Translations under genes and position numbers: made by a program | Assembly: GCA_963808815.1 (NCBI GenBank) | Contig: CAWEGI010000002.1 | Coordinates: 122,178 to 186,177, forward strand | DNA: 64,000 nucleotides | Origin: DATBLE01 sp963808815 | GTDB taxonomy: Bacteria > Actinomycetota > Thermoleophilia > Gaiellales > Gaiellaceae | Direction of reading: 5' to 3' | Notes under the pieces: generated by a model | Database searches by the model: none | Told to the model about the DNA's origin: nothing | What the model saw: only the letters and a program-made list of their open reading frames with translations | Shown: piece after piece, positions 34,249 through 43,751 of the stretch | How positions within the stretch are numbered: the stretch's first letter is position 1 | Layout: the number at the start of each line of letters is the position of its first letter

Positions 34249-35175
34249 CGCTCGCGGCGACGGCGCTCGCCGCCGCGGCGGCCGGCTGCGGCGGGAGCGA
34301 CCACGAGTCGCAGACCACGCGGCCGGCGGCGCCGACGCTCTCGAGCCCATTCGCATACGACGCGTCGCGACCGCTCGCCTTTCGCAACGACGGCCGCGTG
34401 AACAGCCCCTACCCGATCGCGGTCGACGACGTCTCGTACGCGGCGCCCGGCGGCCGGGTGCCGGCCTACCTCGCCCTGCCGAACAAAGGCACCAAGCTGC
34501 CGGCCGTGATCTACCTGCACGGCTCGGGTGAGGGGCGCGAGCGGTTCCTTCTTCCCGCCGTCTGGGCTGCGGGGCAAGCGCGCGGTCGGCATGACCCTGA
34601 CTCTGCCGTCCAGCAGCGCGGGCGCCCCCGTCGCCGGACTGAACCCCGCGCAGTCGTTGGCGCGCGACCGGCAGATCTTCGCCGGGGACGTGATCGCGGT
34701 GCGCCGGGCCGTCGACCTGCTGCGAAGCCTCCCGCAGGTCGACCCGAAGCGCATCGGTCTCGTCGGCTGGAGCCTCGGCGCCCGCGTCGCCGCGGTGACC
34801 GCCGGCGCCGAGCCGCGCATCCGCGCAGTGGTGCTGATGTCGGGCGGCTCGCTGCCGGTCTCGGCCTACGTCGCCCAGGCGCCCGCTGCGCTCCGGCCTC
34901 AGGTTCGGCGGTCGCTGACACAGATCGACCCGCTGCGCTGGCTGGCGCGTGCGCATCCGGGCTCGGTGATGCTCCAGGACGGCCGCAGGGACCAGATCGT
35001 GCCGCGGGCGGCGCTCGTCTCCCTGCAGAAGGCTGCTCCGCCCGGATCGGTGGTGCGCTGGTATCCGGCCGGCCACGAGCTCAACGCGCAGGTCTACCGC
35101 GACCAGCTCGCGTTCCTCGCGAAGAAGCTGCCGATCGACGGCCCGCCGGTGAAGGGAGCCAGAACCGGCCCGTAA
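34218..35175 (+). CDS. Lipoprotein alpha/beta hydrolase, one-base frameshift near 34575
   Basis: About 318 residues. ATG 34218 lies inside the end of the preceding gene (31-bp overlap). The signal has a lipobox AAGC (Cys about 24), so the protein is anchored to the membrane outer face. VIYLHGSGEG carries the oxyanion HG motif. After one extra G in a GGGG run (34573-34576) the frame resumes with GKRAVGMTL. The nucleophile is Ser in GLVGWSLGARVA, followed by a QDGRRDQIV Asp region and AGHELN His. This fits a dienelactone hydrolase/prolyl-peptidase-type esterase. Confidence 0.75.
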
Positions 35176-35181
35176 TAGACT
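35176..35181 (+). promoter_or_regulatory. -10 box (TAGACT) of the 35188 cyclase gene
   Basis: TAGACT-CGCCGC-GTG, six-nt spacer to the start codon; leaderless. It begins directly after the stop of the hydrolase gene. Confidence 0.5.
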
Positions 35182-35187
35182 CGCCGC

Positions 35188-38100
35188 GTGCCTCAGGGCC
35201 GCCGGGAGAGAAAGATCGTCACGGTCCTCTTCGCCGACCTCGTCGGCTTCACCTCGCGCGCCGAGCAGCTCGACCCCGAGGACGTCGCGGACGAGCTCGG
35301 CCGCTACCACGAGCACGTCCGCACCGAGCTCGAGCGCTACGGCGGCACGGTCGAGAAGTTCATCGGGGACGCGGTCATGGCGCTGTTCGGTGCGCCGACG
35401 ACGCACGAGGACGACCCTGAACGGGCGGTTCGCGCGGCGCTCGCGATTCGCGAGTGGGCATTCGAGGAGGGCGTGGAGGTGCGGATCGGAGTCAACAGCG
35501 GCGAGGCGCTCGTACGCGTCGACGCCCAGCCCGAAGCCGGCGAGTCGATGGCGGCCGGCGACGTGATCAACACGGGCGCACGGCTCCAGGGCGCCGCCGC
35601 CGTGAACACGATCGTCGTCGGCGAGCAGACCCTGCGCGCAACCGAGCAGACGATCGAGTACCGCGAGCTCGAGCCGGTGGAGGCGAAGGGAAAGTCGCGC
35701 CCGGTCCCGGCGTGGGAGGCCGTGCGGGCCCGTTCCCGGATCGCCGTCGAGCGCGTCCACGGCGCGACCCTGGTCGGGAGGCAGCGCGAGGTCGCCCTGC
35801 TCGAGGACGCCCTCGCCCGTGTGCTCGCGGAGCGGTCGTCACAGCTCGTCACGATCGTCGGCGTCCCGGGCATCGGCAAGAGCCGGCTCGTGCTGGAGCT
35901 CTACGAGGCGATCGAGCGCCTGCCGGAGTTGATCTCGTGGCGGCACGGCCGGTGCCTCTCGTACGGCGAGGGGATCACCTTCTGGGCGCTCGGGGAGATG
36001 GTGAAGGCCCAGCTCGGGATCCTCGAAGGCGACGACTCGGCGGAGACGGAGCGCAAGCTGGCCTCCGCGGTCGACGATTCGTGGGTCGAGTCGCATCTGC
36101 GGCCGCTCGTCGGTCTCGCCGGCGGCGCCGAGGGCGGCGGTGACATGCGGGATGAGGCGTTCGCCGCCTGGCGACGCTACTTCGAGGAGCTCGCCGAGGA
36201 GCGGCCGCTGGTGCTGGTGTTCGAAGACCTGCACTGGGCGGACGACCACCTGCTCGACTTCGTCGACCACCTGGTCGACTGGGCGACTGGGGTGCCGCTG
36301 CTCGTGGTCTGCACCGCCAGGCCCGAGTTCCTGTCGCGGCGGCCCGACTGGGGCGGCGGCAAGCCCAACGCACTGACGATCTCGCTCTCGGCGCTCTCCG
36401 ACGACGACGTCGCACGCCTCATCGGAGAGCTCCTCGGAGCCGTTCTTCCGGCGGACACACAAGCCGAGCTGCTCGTCCGCGCCGGCGGCAATCCGCTCTA
36501 CGCCGAGGAGTTCGCGCGCATGTTGCGCGACCGCGGGGAGGTCGGCCGGCTGCCCGAGACCGTCCAGGGGCTGATCGCCGCCCGGCTCGACCTGCTCGAG
36601 CCGGAGCAGAAGGCGATGCTCCAGGACGCCGCGGTGATCGGCACGCGCTTCTGGACCGGTGCGCTGGCCTCGCTGGCCGGCCGGCAGTCGTTCGACGACG
36701 GACTGCACGCGCTCGAGCGCAAGGAGTTCGTCCGTCGCGAGCGCGGAAGCACCGTGGAGGGCGATCGCGAATACGCCTTCCGGCATCTGCTCGTCCGCGA
36801 CGTCGCCTACAGCCAGATTCCCAGAGGCGAGCGGGCGGAGAAGCACCTCCTCGCCGCCCGCTGGATCGAGCAGCTCGGCAGACGCGAGGACCACGCGGAA
36901 ATGCTCGCGCACCACTACCTCCAGGCGCTCGAGTGGACGGTTGCGGCCGGCGGGAGCACCGATGCCTTTGCAGACTCGGCGCGGGCGGCGCTCGCCGATG
37001 CCGGCGATCGCGCATCAGCGCTGAACGCGTTCGGCGCCGCTTCGCGCTTCTTCCAGGCTGCGCTCGATCTGCTCCCGGAGAGGGATCCCGGCCGTGGTCG
37101 CCTCCTCTACCTGATCGGCCGGTCGCTCTACGAGCTCGGCACCCCGGATCCGGCCATGCTCGAGCGGGCGGTGACGGAGCTGCTCGCGGCCGGCGACGTG
37201 GACGGTGCCGCCGAGGCGGAGACCACACTCTGCGAGCAGTTCTGGCTCGAGGGCGAGAGTGCCATCGCCATGGAGCACCTCGCTCGGGCGAGGGGCCTTC
37301 TCGCCGACCGCGAGCCGTCTCCGGCGAAGGCACGGATGACGGTGGCCGGCTCGAGGCTGATGATGCTCGGCTCGAACGACGAAGAGGCGATCCGGCTGGG
37401 CGAGGAGGCGCTCGCGATGGCGGAGCAGCTCGACCTCGCCGACGTCGCCGCGGCCGCACTCGTCAACATCGGCTCGTCCAAGACCAACCTCGGGGAAATC
37501 GACGGGCTGGAGCTGATCGCGCGCGGCGTGGACGCCGCCAGGGCGGCGAATGCTCCGTTCGACATCTGCCGGGGCACGGGGAACCTCGCCTCCTTTCGCT
37601 GGACACGCGGTGATCTGGGCGAATGTCTTGCTCTCTGGGGTCAGGCACGACGAGAGGCCGAGGACTACGGGCAGACGGGCTTCGCGCGTTGGTTCCGCGG
37701 AGTCACCGTTGTCGCCGAGTACGAGCTCGGGGACTGGGACGCCTCCCTTGCGACCGCGGACGCGTTCATCGCCGAGGTCGAAGCCGGCTCGCCGCACTAC
37801 CTGGCGGGCGAGTGCTACATCTGCCGGTCGTTGGTCAGGCTCGGCCGGGGCGACGGCCAGGGTGCGTCGCTCGACGCCGATCTCGCATTCGAGCACGTTC
37901 GGCGGGCCAAGGACCCCCAGGCCGTGATCCCGGTCTGTGCCGGAGCAGCACACGTCTACACCGAGCTCGGTGATCCGACCAGCGCCCGCGCGCCCGCAGA
38001 GGAGTGCCTCGCCGCGCTCGGTGGAGGAATCGGGTTCGGGATCGCGTCGGTGCAGATGCTGGCCTGGGCGATGACACCGGTCGGTCGCGGCCGGGAGCTG

Positions 38101-38352
38101 GCGTCCGCGCTCGAGCGGTACGCGCCAAATCCGTGGGCGCGGGGGGCGATCGCGTTTGCGAACGGCGACCCGGTCGGTGCGGCGGATAGCTTGGGCGGGA
38201 TCGGCGCCGTTGCCTCGGAGGCCTACTGCCGTCTCGCGGCGGCCCGGGCGGGGGATCTCCGCCAGCTCGAGCCGGCCCTCGCGTTCCATCGCTCGGTGCG
38301 AGCGACCGGGTACGTGCGCGAGGGGGAGTCGCTACTGGCCGCGTCGGCCTAG
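35188..38352 (+). CDS. Class III cyclase / AAA-type ATPase / TPR regulator
   Basis: 1054 residues, same plan as the 18228-21158 protein but without the zinc ribbon. The cyclase domain (1-170) has both metal Asp (VLFADLVGFTSR, KFIGDAVMALFG) and the NTGARLQ catalytic segment. The ATPase has P-loop VPGIGKSRLV (about 226) and Walker B LVFEDLHWADDHL. The rest is helical TPR-like repeats, with an adjacent WIEQLGRREDHAEMLAHHYL linker. It probably couples nucleotide signalling to a ligand- or protein-sensing scaffold. Its TAG stop shares a CTAG with the stop of the convergent MBL-rhodanese gene. Confidence 0.84.
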   Translation: MPQGRRERKIVTVLFADLVGFTSRAEQLDPEDVADELGRYHEHVRTELERYGGTVEKFIGDAVMALFGAPTTHEDDPERAVRAALAIREWAFEEGVEVRIGVNSGEALVRVDAQPEAGESMAAGDVINTGARLQGAAAVNTIVVGEQTLRATEQTIEYRELEPVEAKGKSRPVPAWEAVRARSRIAVERVHGATLVGRQREVALLEDALARVLAERSSQLVTIVGVPGIGKSRLVLELYEAIERLPELISWRHGRCLSYGEGITFWALGEMVKAQLGILEGDDSAETERKLASAVDDSWVESHLRPLVGLAGGAEGGGDMRDEAFAAWRRYFEELAEERPLVLVFEDLHWADDHLLDFVDHLVDWATGVPLLVVCTARPEFLSRRPDWGGGKPNALTISLSALSDDDVARLIGELLGAVLPADTQAELLVRAGGNPLYAEEFARMLRDRGEVGRLPETVQGLIAARLDLLEPEQKAMLQDAAVIGTRFWTGALASLAGRQSFDDGLHALERKEFVRRERGSTVEGDREYAFRHLLVRDVAYSQIPRGERAEKHLLAARWIEQLGRREDHAEMLAHHYLQALEWTVAAGGSTDAFADSARAALADAGDRASALNAFGAASRFFQAALDLLPERDPGRGRLLYLIGRSLYELGTPDPAMLERAVTELLAAGDVDGAAEAETTLCEQFWLEGESAIAMEHLARARGLLADREPSPAKARMTVAGSRLMMLGSNDEEAIRLGEEALAMAEQLDLADVAAAALVNIGSSKTNLGEIDGLELIARGVDAARAANAPFDICRGTGNLASFRWTRGDLGECLALWGQARREAEDYGQTGFARWFRGVTVVAEYELGDWDASLATADAFIAEVEAGSPHYLAGECYICRSLVRLGRGDGQGASLDADLAFEHVRRAKDPQAVIPVCAGAAHVYTELGDPTSARAPAEECLAALGGGIGFGIASVQMLAWAMTPVGRGRELASALERYAPNPWARGAIAFANGDPVGAADSLGGIGAVASEAYCRLAAARAGDLRQLEPALAFHRSVRATGYVREGESLLAASA

Positions 38353-39665
38353 CCTCCGCAGCGGCGGAACTCGACGGTGTGCCCGCCGGCGCGGTGCCAG
38401 TCGGCGATGCCGCCGTGGAGCACCGGACGCGCGTCCACGCCCGCCGCGACAAGGACGCTGGCGGCGACCGCCGCCCTCGCACCGCTCTCGCAGATCGTCA
38501 CCACCGGCTTGTCGCCTGCGACGGCGGCACCGTACGCGCGGAGGAGCCGATACGGGATGTGCTTGCTGCCGGGGATGAAGCCCGAGTCGCGCTCGTCCAG
38601 TTCGCGCACGTCGATCACGTCCACCTCGCCGCCTCTGAGGAGCGCGCCGAGGGCGTCGAGCTCGACCGTCCCGAGCGGCTCGAGCTCCTGCGGCCCGTCG
38701 AGGTAGCCCTGGAGCTCGAGCAGTCCCACCGCGCGCAGCCGCCGGGCCGCCAGGTCGGCCTCGGCGCGTGTCGACGCGTGCAGGACGACCTGCTCGTCGC
38801 GCCTGAGCACGAAGCCGGACCGCGTCCCGAAGCCCTTGACCGCCACCGGCACGTTCAACGCGCCGGGCACGTGGCCGGCGGCGAAGGCGTCGGCGCTCCG
38901 GACGTCGAGAACGGTTGCGTCGTCCGGCGACCGCACAGGCCCGGGCGCCGCGGAGTCGCCGAGGAACGGGCCCCGGTTCAGCTCGACGATCCGTTCCATG
39001 TTCGGCGGCCGCGGCGTCACCGCCTCCGCCGTCTCGTCGATGAACTCGGTCACCGTCGCGATCGCCAGCAGCGGGTTTCCCCGGCGCTCGGCCCCGATCG
39101 TCGTGGACGGCGCGGGGCTCATTCCGGTGCCGCACAGAGAGCCGGCGACGTGCCCGGGGAAGACCTGGACGTCGTCGGCGAGCTCGAGGAGCCGGTGCAG
39201 GCTGCGGAACATGCCCTCGGCGCCCTCCCGGGCCTCGACGGCGAGGTCGGGCCGGGCGACGGTGCCGACGAAAAGCGAATCGCCTGTGAAGAGCGTGCCG
39301 TCGACGAGGAAGCAGCAGTGCTCGGGGCGGTGACCGGGAGTGTGGATCGTCCGCGCCGTGACCGAGCCGGCCGTGAGCGCGTCGCCGTCCGCGAGCGGGT
39401 CGTGCGGAAACGCGGCTACTGCGTCGCGATGGATCGAGACCGGGACGTCGTGCTCCAGCGCCAACCGTCCGTGACCCGATACGTGGTCGGCGTGCGTGTG
39501 CGTCTCCAGCACGCGCACGATGCGCACGCCCTCCTGTTCGGCCGCGGTCAGGTACGGCTCGATCGCGTAGGCGGGGTCGATCAGCAGTGCCTCGCCCGCG
39601 TCGGCGTCGCCGACGAGGTAGGAGGCGCACCCGAGGTCCTCGTCGACGAACTGCCGGAACAGCAT
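38349..39665 (-). CDS. Metallo-beta-lactamase fold/rhodanese fusion (persulfide dioxygenase-like)
   Basis: 438 residues. An MBL domain (1-210) has the metal ligands of THTHADHVSGH and GHRPEHCCF, as in ETHE1-type persulfide dioxygenases that oxidise glutathione persulfide to sulfite. Two rhodanese domains follow. The first (about 250-340) has LHASTRAEAD where the catalytic Cys loop should be, so it is likely inactive. The second (about 360-438) keeps Cys in VTICESGAR and can transfer sulfur. A TAGCGT box lies 9 nt before ATG 39665. Likely role: sulfide/persulfide detoxification. Confidence 0.85.
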   Translation of the reverse strand: MLFRQFVDEDLGCASYLVGDADAGEALLIDPAYAIEPYLTAAEQEGVRIVRVLETHTHADHVSGHGRLALEHDVPVSIHRDAVAAFPHDPLADGDALTAGSVTARTIHTPGHRPEHCCFLVDGTLFTGDSLFVGTVARPDLAVEAREGAEGMFRSLHRLLELADDVQVFPGHVAGSLCGTGMSPAPSTTIGAERRGNPLLAIATVTEFIDETAEAVTPRPPNMERIVELNRGPFLGDSAAPGPVRSPDDATVLDVRSADAFAAGHVPGALNVPVAVKGFGTRSGFVLRRDEQVVLHASTRAEADLAARRLRAVGLLELQGYLDGPQELEPLGTVELDALGALLRGGEVDVIDVRELDERDSGFIPGSKHIPYRLLRAYGAAVAGDKPVVTICESGARAAVAASVLVAAGVDARPVLHGGIADWHRAGGHTVEFRRCGG

Positions 39666-39874
39666 CCCGCGCTGACGCTAGCAGCGGGCCTCGCTGTCTT
39701 TCCCATAGTGACCTGCAGGCCCGCGAAATAGGCCGTTCGGCCCTTGTCGGGTCCGAGCCCCACGGCCAAGATGAGCGTGGGAGAGAGAGTTGGTGCGCCG
39801 CTCGGGGTCTCGGAGGGCGGCGGCGGCTGCGGCGGCCGCCGTCCTCCGAGGGCGCGCGCGTCCCACGCAGGGCA

Positions 39875-39901
39875 GGGGCAGGCACCCTCGGTGCCTGTCC
39901 C
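39875..39901 (-). terminator. Hairpin after the acyl-CoA dehydrogenase gene
   Basis: GGGGCAGGCACC pairs with GGTGCCTGTCCC over 12 bp (one G-U) around CTC. It is 17 bp beyond the minus-strand stop at 39918. The rest of the 39666-39917 gap holds only GC-rich non-coding sequence. Confidence 0.55.
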
Positions 39902-39917
39902 TCCACCCTGTTCGTGG

Positions 39918-41060
39918 CTAGCTCGCCGGCAGGCCGAGATGCCGGGCGATCACCATCCGCTGCACCTCGTTGGTGCCCTCGCCGATCTCGAGGATCTTCT
40001 GGTCGCGGTAGAGCCGCGAGATCGGGAACTCGTCCATGAAGCCGTAGCCGCCGTGAATCTGGAGCGCGACGTTCGCCGCCCGGTTGGACAGGAGCCCCGT
40101 GTAGAGCTTCGCCTGCGCGGCAGCCAGCGCGAAGGGGCGCTCCTCGTCCTTGAGCCAGGCCGCCCGGTAGACGAGCGCTCGGCCCGCCTCGATCTCCGTC
40201 GCCAGGTCGGCGAGCTGGAACTGCACGGCCTGGAACGACGCGATCGGCCTGCGGAACTGCTGCCGCTCGAGCGCGTAGGTGTACGCGAGGTCGTAGGCGC
40301 CCTGGGCGAGCCCGACCCCCATCGCCGCGACCGAGATGCGGCCGCCGTCGAGGATCTCGAGGAACTGCTTGAAGCCTTCGCCGCGCGGGCCGAGCAGGTT
40401 GCCCTCCGGCACGGCGCAGCCCTGGAAGGACAGCTCCCGCGTGTCGGAGGCACGCCAGCCGAGCTTCTGCATCGGCGCCGAGATCTCGTAGCCGGGCGTG
40501 CCGTTCGGGACGACCAGGTTCGAGACCTCGTCCTCGCCGGTGCGGGCGGTGATCGTCACGCACGCACTGATGTCGGTCCCGGCGTTGGTGATGAACATCT
40601 TCGCGCCGTCGATCACCCAGCTCCCGTCTCGCAGCTCGGCCGTCGTGGCGGTCGAGCCGGCGTCGGAGCCTGCGCCGGGCTCGGTCAGGCCGAAGGCGGC
40701 GAGCCGCCTGCCGGACGCCAGGTCGGGCAGCCATTCGCGCTTCTGCTCTTCGGAGCCGAACAGGAAGATCGGCATCGTCCCGAGGGACGTGTGCGCGGCG
40801 ACCGTGATCGCCACCGACGAGTCGATGCGGGTCAGCTCCTCGACCGCGATCGCATACGAGAGCGTGTCGCCTCCGCCGCCGCCGTACTCCTCTGGGATCG
40901 GGATCCCCATCAGGCCGAGGTCGGCCATCTCGGCGACGAGCTCGTACGGGAAGCGGTGCTCGCGGTCGAGCTCCTCGGCGACCGGCGCCACCTTCTCGAC
41001 GGAGAACGCGCGAACGGTGTCGCGGATCAGCTCGTGCTCGGGCGAGAGGTCGAAGTTCAT
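39918..41060 (-). CDS. Acyl-CoA dehydrogenase (isovaleryl-CoA dehydrogenase-like)
   Basis: 380 residues. LTEPGAGSDAG (about 125-135) and the flavin/substrate motifs KMFITNAG and ASFQAVQFQLADLATEIEA are standard. The catalytic Glu of the short/branched-chain type lies around QIHGGYGFMDEFPISRLYRD, and the C-terminal GTNEVQRMVIARHL closes the FAD site. It oxidises acyl-CoA to enoyl-CoA, passing electrons to ETF. With the carboxylase and hydratase genes at 45-52 kb, an isovaleryl-CoA step in leucine breakdown is the best guess. ATGA overlap with pepA. Confidence 0.88.
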   Translation of the reverse strand: MNFDLSPEHELIRDTVRAFSVEKVAPVAEELDREHRFPYELVAEMADLGLMGIPIPEEYGGGGGDTLSYAIAVEELTRIDSSVAITVAAHTSLGTMPIFLFGSEEQKREWLPDLASGRRLAAFGLTEPGAGSDAGSTATTAELRDGSWVIDGAKMFITNAGTDISACVTITARTGEDEVSNLVVPNGTPGYEISAPMQKLGWRASDTRELSFQGCAVPEGNLLGPRGEGFKQFLEILDGGRISVAAMGVGLAQGAYDLAYTYALERQQFRRPIASFQAVQFQLADLATEIEAGRALVYRAAWLKDEERPFALAAAQAKLYTGLLSNRAANVALQIHGGYGFMDEFPISRLYRDQKILEIGEGTNEVQRMVIARHLGLPAS

Positions 41061-42499
41061 TCGGCCAGTCGCTCGGCGAGCTCCGCGATGAGGCGCACGC
41101 CGTAGCCGGTACCCCCCTGCTGGCTCAGGTAGTCGCCGCGTGAGCGGCGGATGAACGCCGGGCCGGCCAGGTCGATGTGAGCCCACGGCCCGTCCCCGGC
41201 GAACTCGCGGAGGAACTCGGCGGCGAGCGCGGGGGAGCCTTCCCTGAGAATCGAGGCGTTCTTCATGTCCGCGAAGTTCGAGTTCACGTAGCGGCGGTAG
41301 CGGCGGTGCAGGGGCAGCGGCCAGAGGTGGTCGCCGGCTGCGTTCGCCGCGTCGACGATCCGGTCGCGCCACTCGTCGTCGTTCGCGTACACACCCGCGT
41401 AGAGGTCGCCCATCGCGAGCACCATCGCACCGGTCAGCGTCGCCAGGTCGACGAGGTGCGTCGCGCCCTGACCGCGCGCGTAGCAGAGCGCGTCGGCGAG
41501 GACGAGCCGGCCCTCCGCGTCGGTGTTGATCACCTCGATCGTCTTGCCGTTCATCGCAGTGAGGATGTCGCCGGGCCGGTACGCGCCGCCCCCTGTCATG
41601 TTCTCCGTCGAGGCGACCACGGCGAGCACGCGGAGCGGGATGCCCAGGTCGGCGACCGCGCCGACGCCCTCGATCACCGCCGCGCCGCCCGACATGTCCC
41701 CCTTCATGTCCTCCATGTAGTCCGCTGTCTTGAGCGAGATCCCGCCGGTGTCGAAGGTGATCGCCTTGCCGACCAGGCCCAGTACGAGGTCGTCGCGTGC
41801 GCCGGGCGGGTCGTAGCGCAGGACGATCAGCCGCGGGTCGTTGTGGCTTCCCTGTGCCACCGCCGCGAACGCGCCCATGCCCATCTCCTCGATCTGTCCG
41901 CGGTCGAACGACTCGTAGGAGAGCGGGCTCGACCCCTGCGCGATCTCGGCAGCACGCTCCGCGAGCCGCTCCGGCGTGAGGTCGTTCGCCGGGCGGTTCG
42001 CGAGGTCGCGGGCGCGGTTCGCCCACTGTGCGACGCGCTCGGCGCGTCGCGCCAGCTGCAGGGTCTCGTCGTTCGCCCCGACGAGGACGAGCCGTTGCGT
42101 CAGGTGTCGCCGAGGCCGGTCGGTCTTCCAGGCGCCGGCGTCGTAGCCGCCGAGCACGAGGCCGTCCACGACCGCGCGCGCCTGGTCGGCCGCGCTCAGG
42201 CCCAGGCTCTCGTCGAGCAGCCACGAAACCGTGCCGCCGAGGCCGAGGCGGGCGACGCCGGCGGCCGCGTCGCGGATCGAATCGCCGTCGAGCTGGTCGC
42301 GGCGGCCGCCGCCGGCGGCGACGAGCCGTCCGCGCTCGCCGTGGAGGATGCAAGTCGCGCCGGCCTCGCCCTTCATCTCGCCCGACTCGGCGAGAGCCGG
42401 AAGCCGCGGATCGAGGGCGGGCACCTCGCCGACAGGGTCGAGGACGGCGAAGGCGGTGAGGTCCGCCTCAGCGGCCTCCGGCGCGGCGGCGATCTCCAT
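41057..42499 (-). CDS. pepA: Leucyl aminopeptidase (M17 family)
   Basis: 480 residues. The signature NTDAEGRLVLADAL, the metal-binding VGKAITFDTGGISLK and the DMKGDMSGGAAV catalytic region are all intact. The first 160 residues are the variable N-terminal domain. M17 enzymes remove N-terminal residues, preferring leucine, and form hexamers with two metals. It overlaps the acyl-CoA dehydrogenase start by 4 bp, so both are one operon, suggesting that leucine is released and then degraded. Confidence 0.92.
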   Translation of the reverse strand: MEIAAAPEAAEADLTAFAVLDPVGEVPALDPRLPALAESGEMKGEAGATCILHGERGRLVAAGGGRRDQLDGDSIRDAAAGVARLGLGGTVSWLLDESLGLSAADQARAVVDGLVLGGYDAGAWKTDRPRRHLTQRLVLVGANDETLQLARRAERVAQWANRARDLANRPANDLTPERLAERAAEIAQGSSPLSYESFDRGQIEEMGMGAFAAVAQGSHNDPRLIVLRYDPPGARDDLVLGLVGKAITFDTGGISLKTADYMEDMKGDMSGGAAVIEGVGAVADLGIPLRVLAVVASTENMTGGGAYRPGDILTAMNGKTIEVINTDAEGRLVLADALCYARGQGATHLVDLATLTGAMVLAMGDLYAGVYANDDEWRDRIVDAANAAGDHLWPLPLHRRYRRYVNSNFADMKNASILREGSPALAAEFLREFAGDGPWAHIDLAGPAFIRRSRGDYLSQQGGTGYGVRLIAELAERLAE

Positions 42500-42521
42500 C
42501 GGCGGCGCGATGCTATCCGGA

Positions 42522-42527
42522 TACGCT
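42522..42527 (+). promoter_or_regulatory. -10 box (TACGCT) of the 42534 transporter
   Basis: Six nt before GTG 42534. It lies in the 34-bp gap between divergent starts; the pepA side has TAGCAT 10 nt from its ATG. Confidence 0.5.
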
Positions 42528-42533
42528 GCGGGC

Positions 42534-43712
42534 GTGCGCGACCAGATCGACCGGCGGGCGATGACGCTGCTCTCGACCGGTCACGCGGCCGTCGATTTCT
42601 CCGGCGGGGCGCTGCCCGCGTTGCTCCCGTTCCTCAAGATCGAGTTCGGCCTGTCCTACACGTTGGTCGCGGTACTCGTACTCGCCTCTGCGCTCTCGTC
42701 GTCGATCGTCCAGCCGCTGTTCGGGCTCTGGTCGGATGCCCGCGGCGCGATCTGGCTCCTCCCGGCGGGCGTGGCGGTCGCCGGTGCCGGGATGGCGGCC
42801 GCAGCCGACGCCCCCTCGTACTGGCTCGTCGTCGTGCTGGTGATCGTCTCGGGGCTCGGGACGGCCGCCTACCACCCGGAAGGCTCGAAGTTCGCCGCCT
42901 ACACGAGCGGGCGCAAGCGGGCGAGTGGGATGTCCCTCTTCGCCGTCGGCGGCAACGTCGGTTACGGCCTCGGCGCGCTGGTGGTCACGCCGATCATCGT
43001 CGCGGTCGGGCTGCGTGGCGGCTGGTTCCTCGTCGTGCCCGGCGCCGTCGTCGCGGTGCTGCTGCTGGCGGCCACGCGCTACCTGCTCGGCTTCGTCCCC
43101 GCCGGCGGGGCCAGGGTGTCGAGCGCCGGGCAGAACGACCTGCGCTCGCTCGGGATCCTGCTGGCCGTGATCACGTTCCGCAGCCTCGCCTGGTTCGGTC
43201 TGATCACGTTCGTGCCCCTCTACGAGGTGTCGCAGGGCCACTCGAAGTCGTACGGGAACTACGTCTTCGCCGGGATGCTCCTGGTCGGGGCGGTCGGCAC
43301 GCTGCTGGCCGGGCCACTTGCAGATCGGATCGGGCTGCGCACCGTGCTGATGGGCAGCTTCGTCGTCAGCACGCCGCTGATGGTCGTGTTCCTGCTGGTC
43401 GGAGGCATCCCGGGGGCGATCGCCCTGGCCGGAGTGGGCGCGGCCGTGGTCGGGACGTTCGGGGTCACGATGGTGATGGCGCAGCAGTACCTGCCCGGCA
43501 ACATCGGTCTGGCCTCGGGCCTCTCGATCGGGTTCGCGATCGGCCTCGGCGGTGTGGCCGCCGTGTTCCTCGGCGCGGTGGCCGACTCGATCGACCTCCG
43601 CAGCGCGCTCTTCATCTCGGCGGCTGCGCCCATGGTCGCCCTTGCGCTGACGGTGTTGCTCCCGGCGACCGGGGAGCGCCGCAGCCTCGAGCCGGAGGTG
43701 GCCGTCCCGTAG
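42534..43712 (+). CDS. MFS transporter related to fosmidomycin-resistance exporters
   Basis: 392 residues with about 12 hydrophobic helices. N-terminal HAAVDFSGGALPALLPFLK and the repeated LFGLWSDARG loop resemble Fsr-type exporters. AYHPEGSKFAAYTSGRKRASGMS follows as the conserved loop after helix 4. Substrate not determinable. It starts the plus-strand segment leading to the SCP2 gene, but that gene has its own -10 box. Confidence 0.78.
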   Translation: MRDQIDRRAMTLLSTGHAAVDFSGGALPALLPFLKIEFGLSYTLVAVLVLASALSSSIVQPLFGLWSDARGAIWLLPAGVAVAGAGMAAAADAPSYWLVVVLVIVSGLGTAAYHPEGSKFAAYTSGRKRASGMSLFAVGGNVGYGLGALVVTPIIVAVGLRGGWFLVVPGAVVAVLLLAATRYLLGFVPAGGARVSSAGQNDLRSLGILLAVITFRSLAWFGLITFVPLYEVSQGHSKSYGNYVFAGMLLVGAVGTLLAGPLADRIGLRTVLMGSFVVSTPLMVVFLLVGGIPGAIALAGVGAAVVGTFGVTMVMAQQYLPGNIGLASGLSIGFAIGLGGVAAVFLGAVADSIDLRSALFISAAAPMVALALTVLLPATGERRSLEPEVAVP

Positions 43713-43716
43713 CCGA

Positions 43717-43722
43717 TAGGCT
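43717..43722 (+). promoter_or_regulatory. -10 box (TAGGCT) of the SCP2 gene
   Basis: About 29 nt before GTG 43752. Here a leader and an AAGGAGCG ribosome-binding site are present, unlike most genes in the window. Confidence 0.4.
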
Positions 43723-43751
43723 CGGGCGGCAACCGACAAGGAGCGAGCCCA

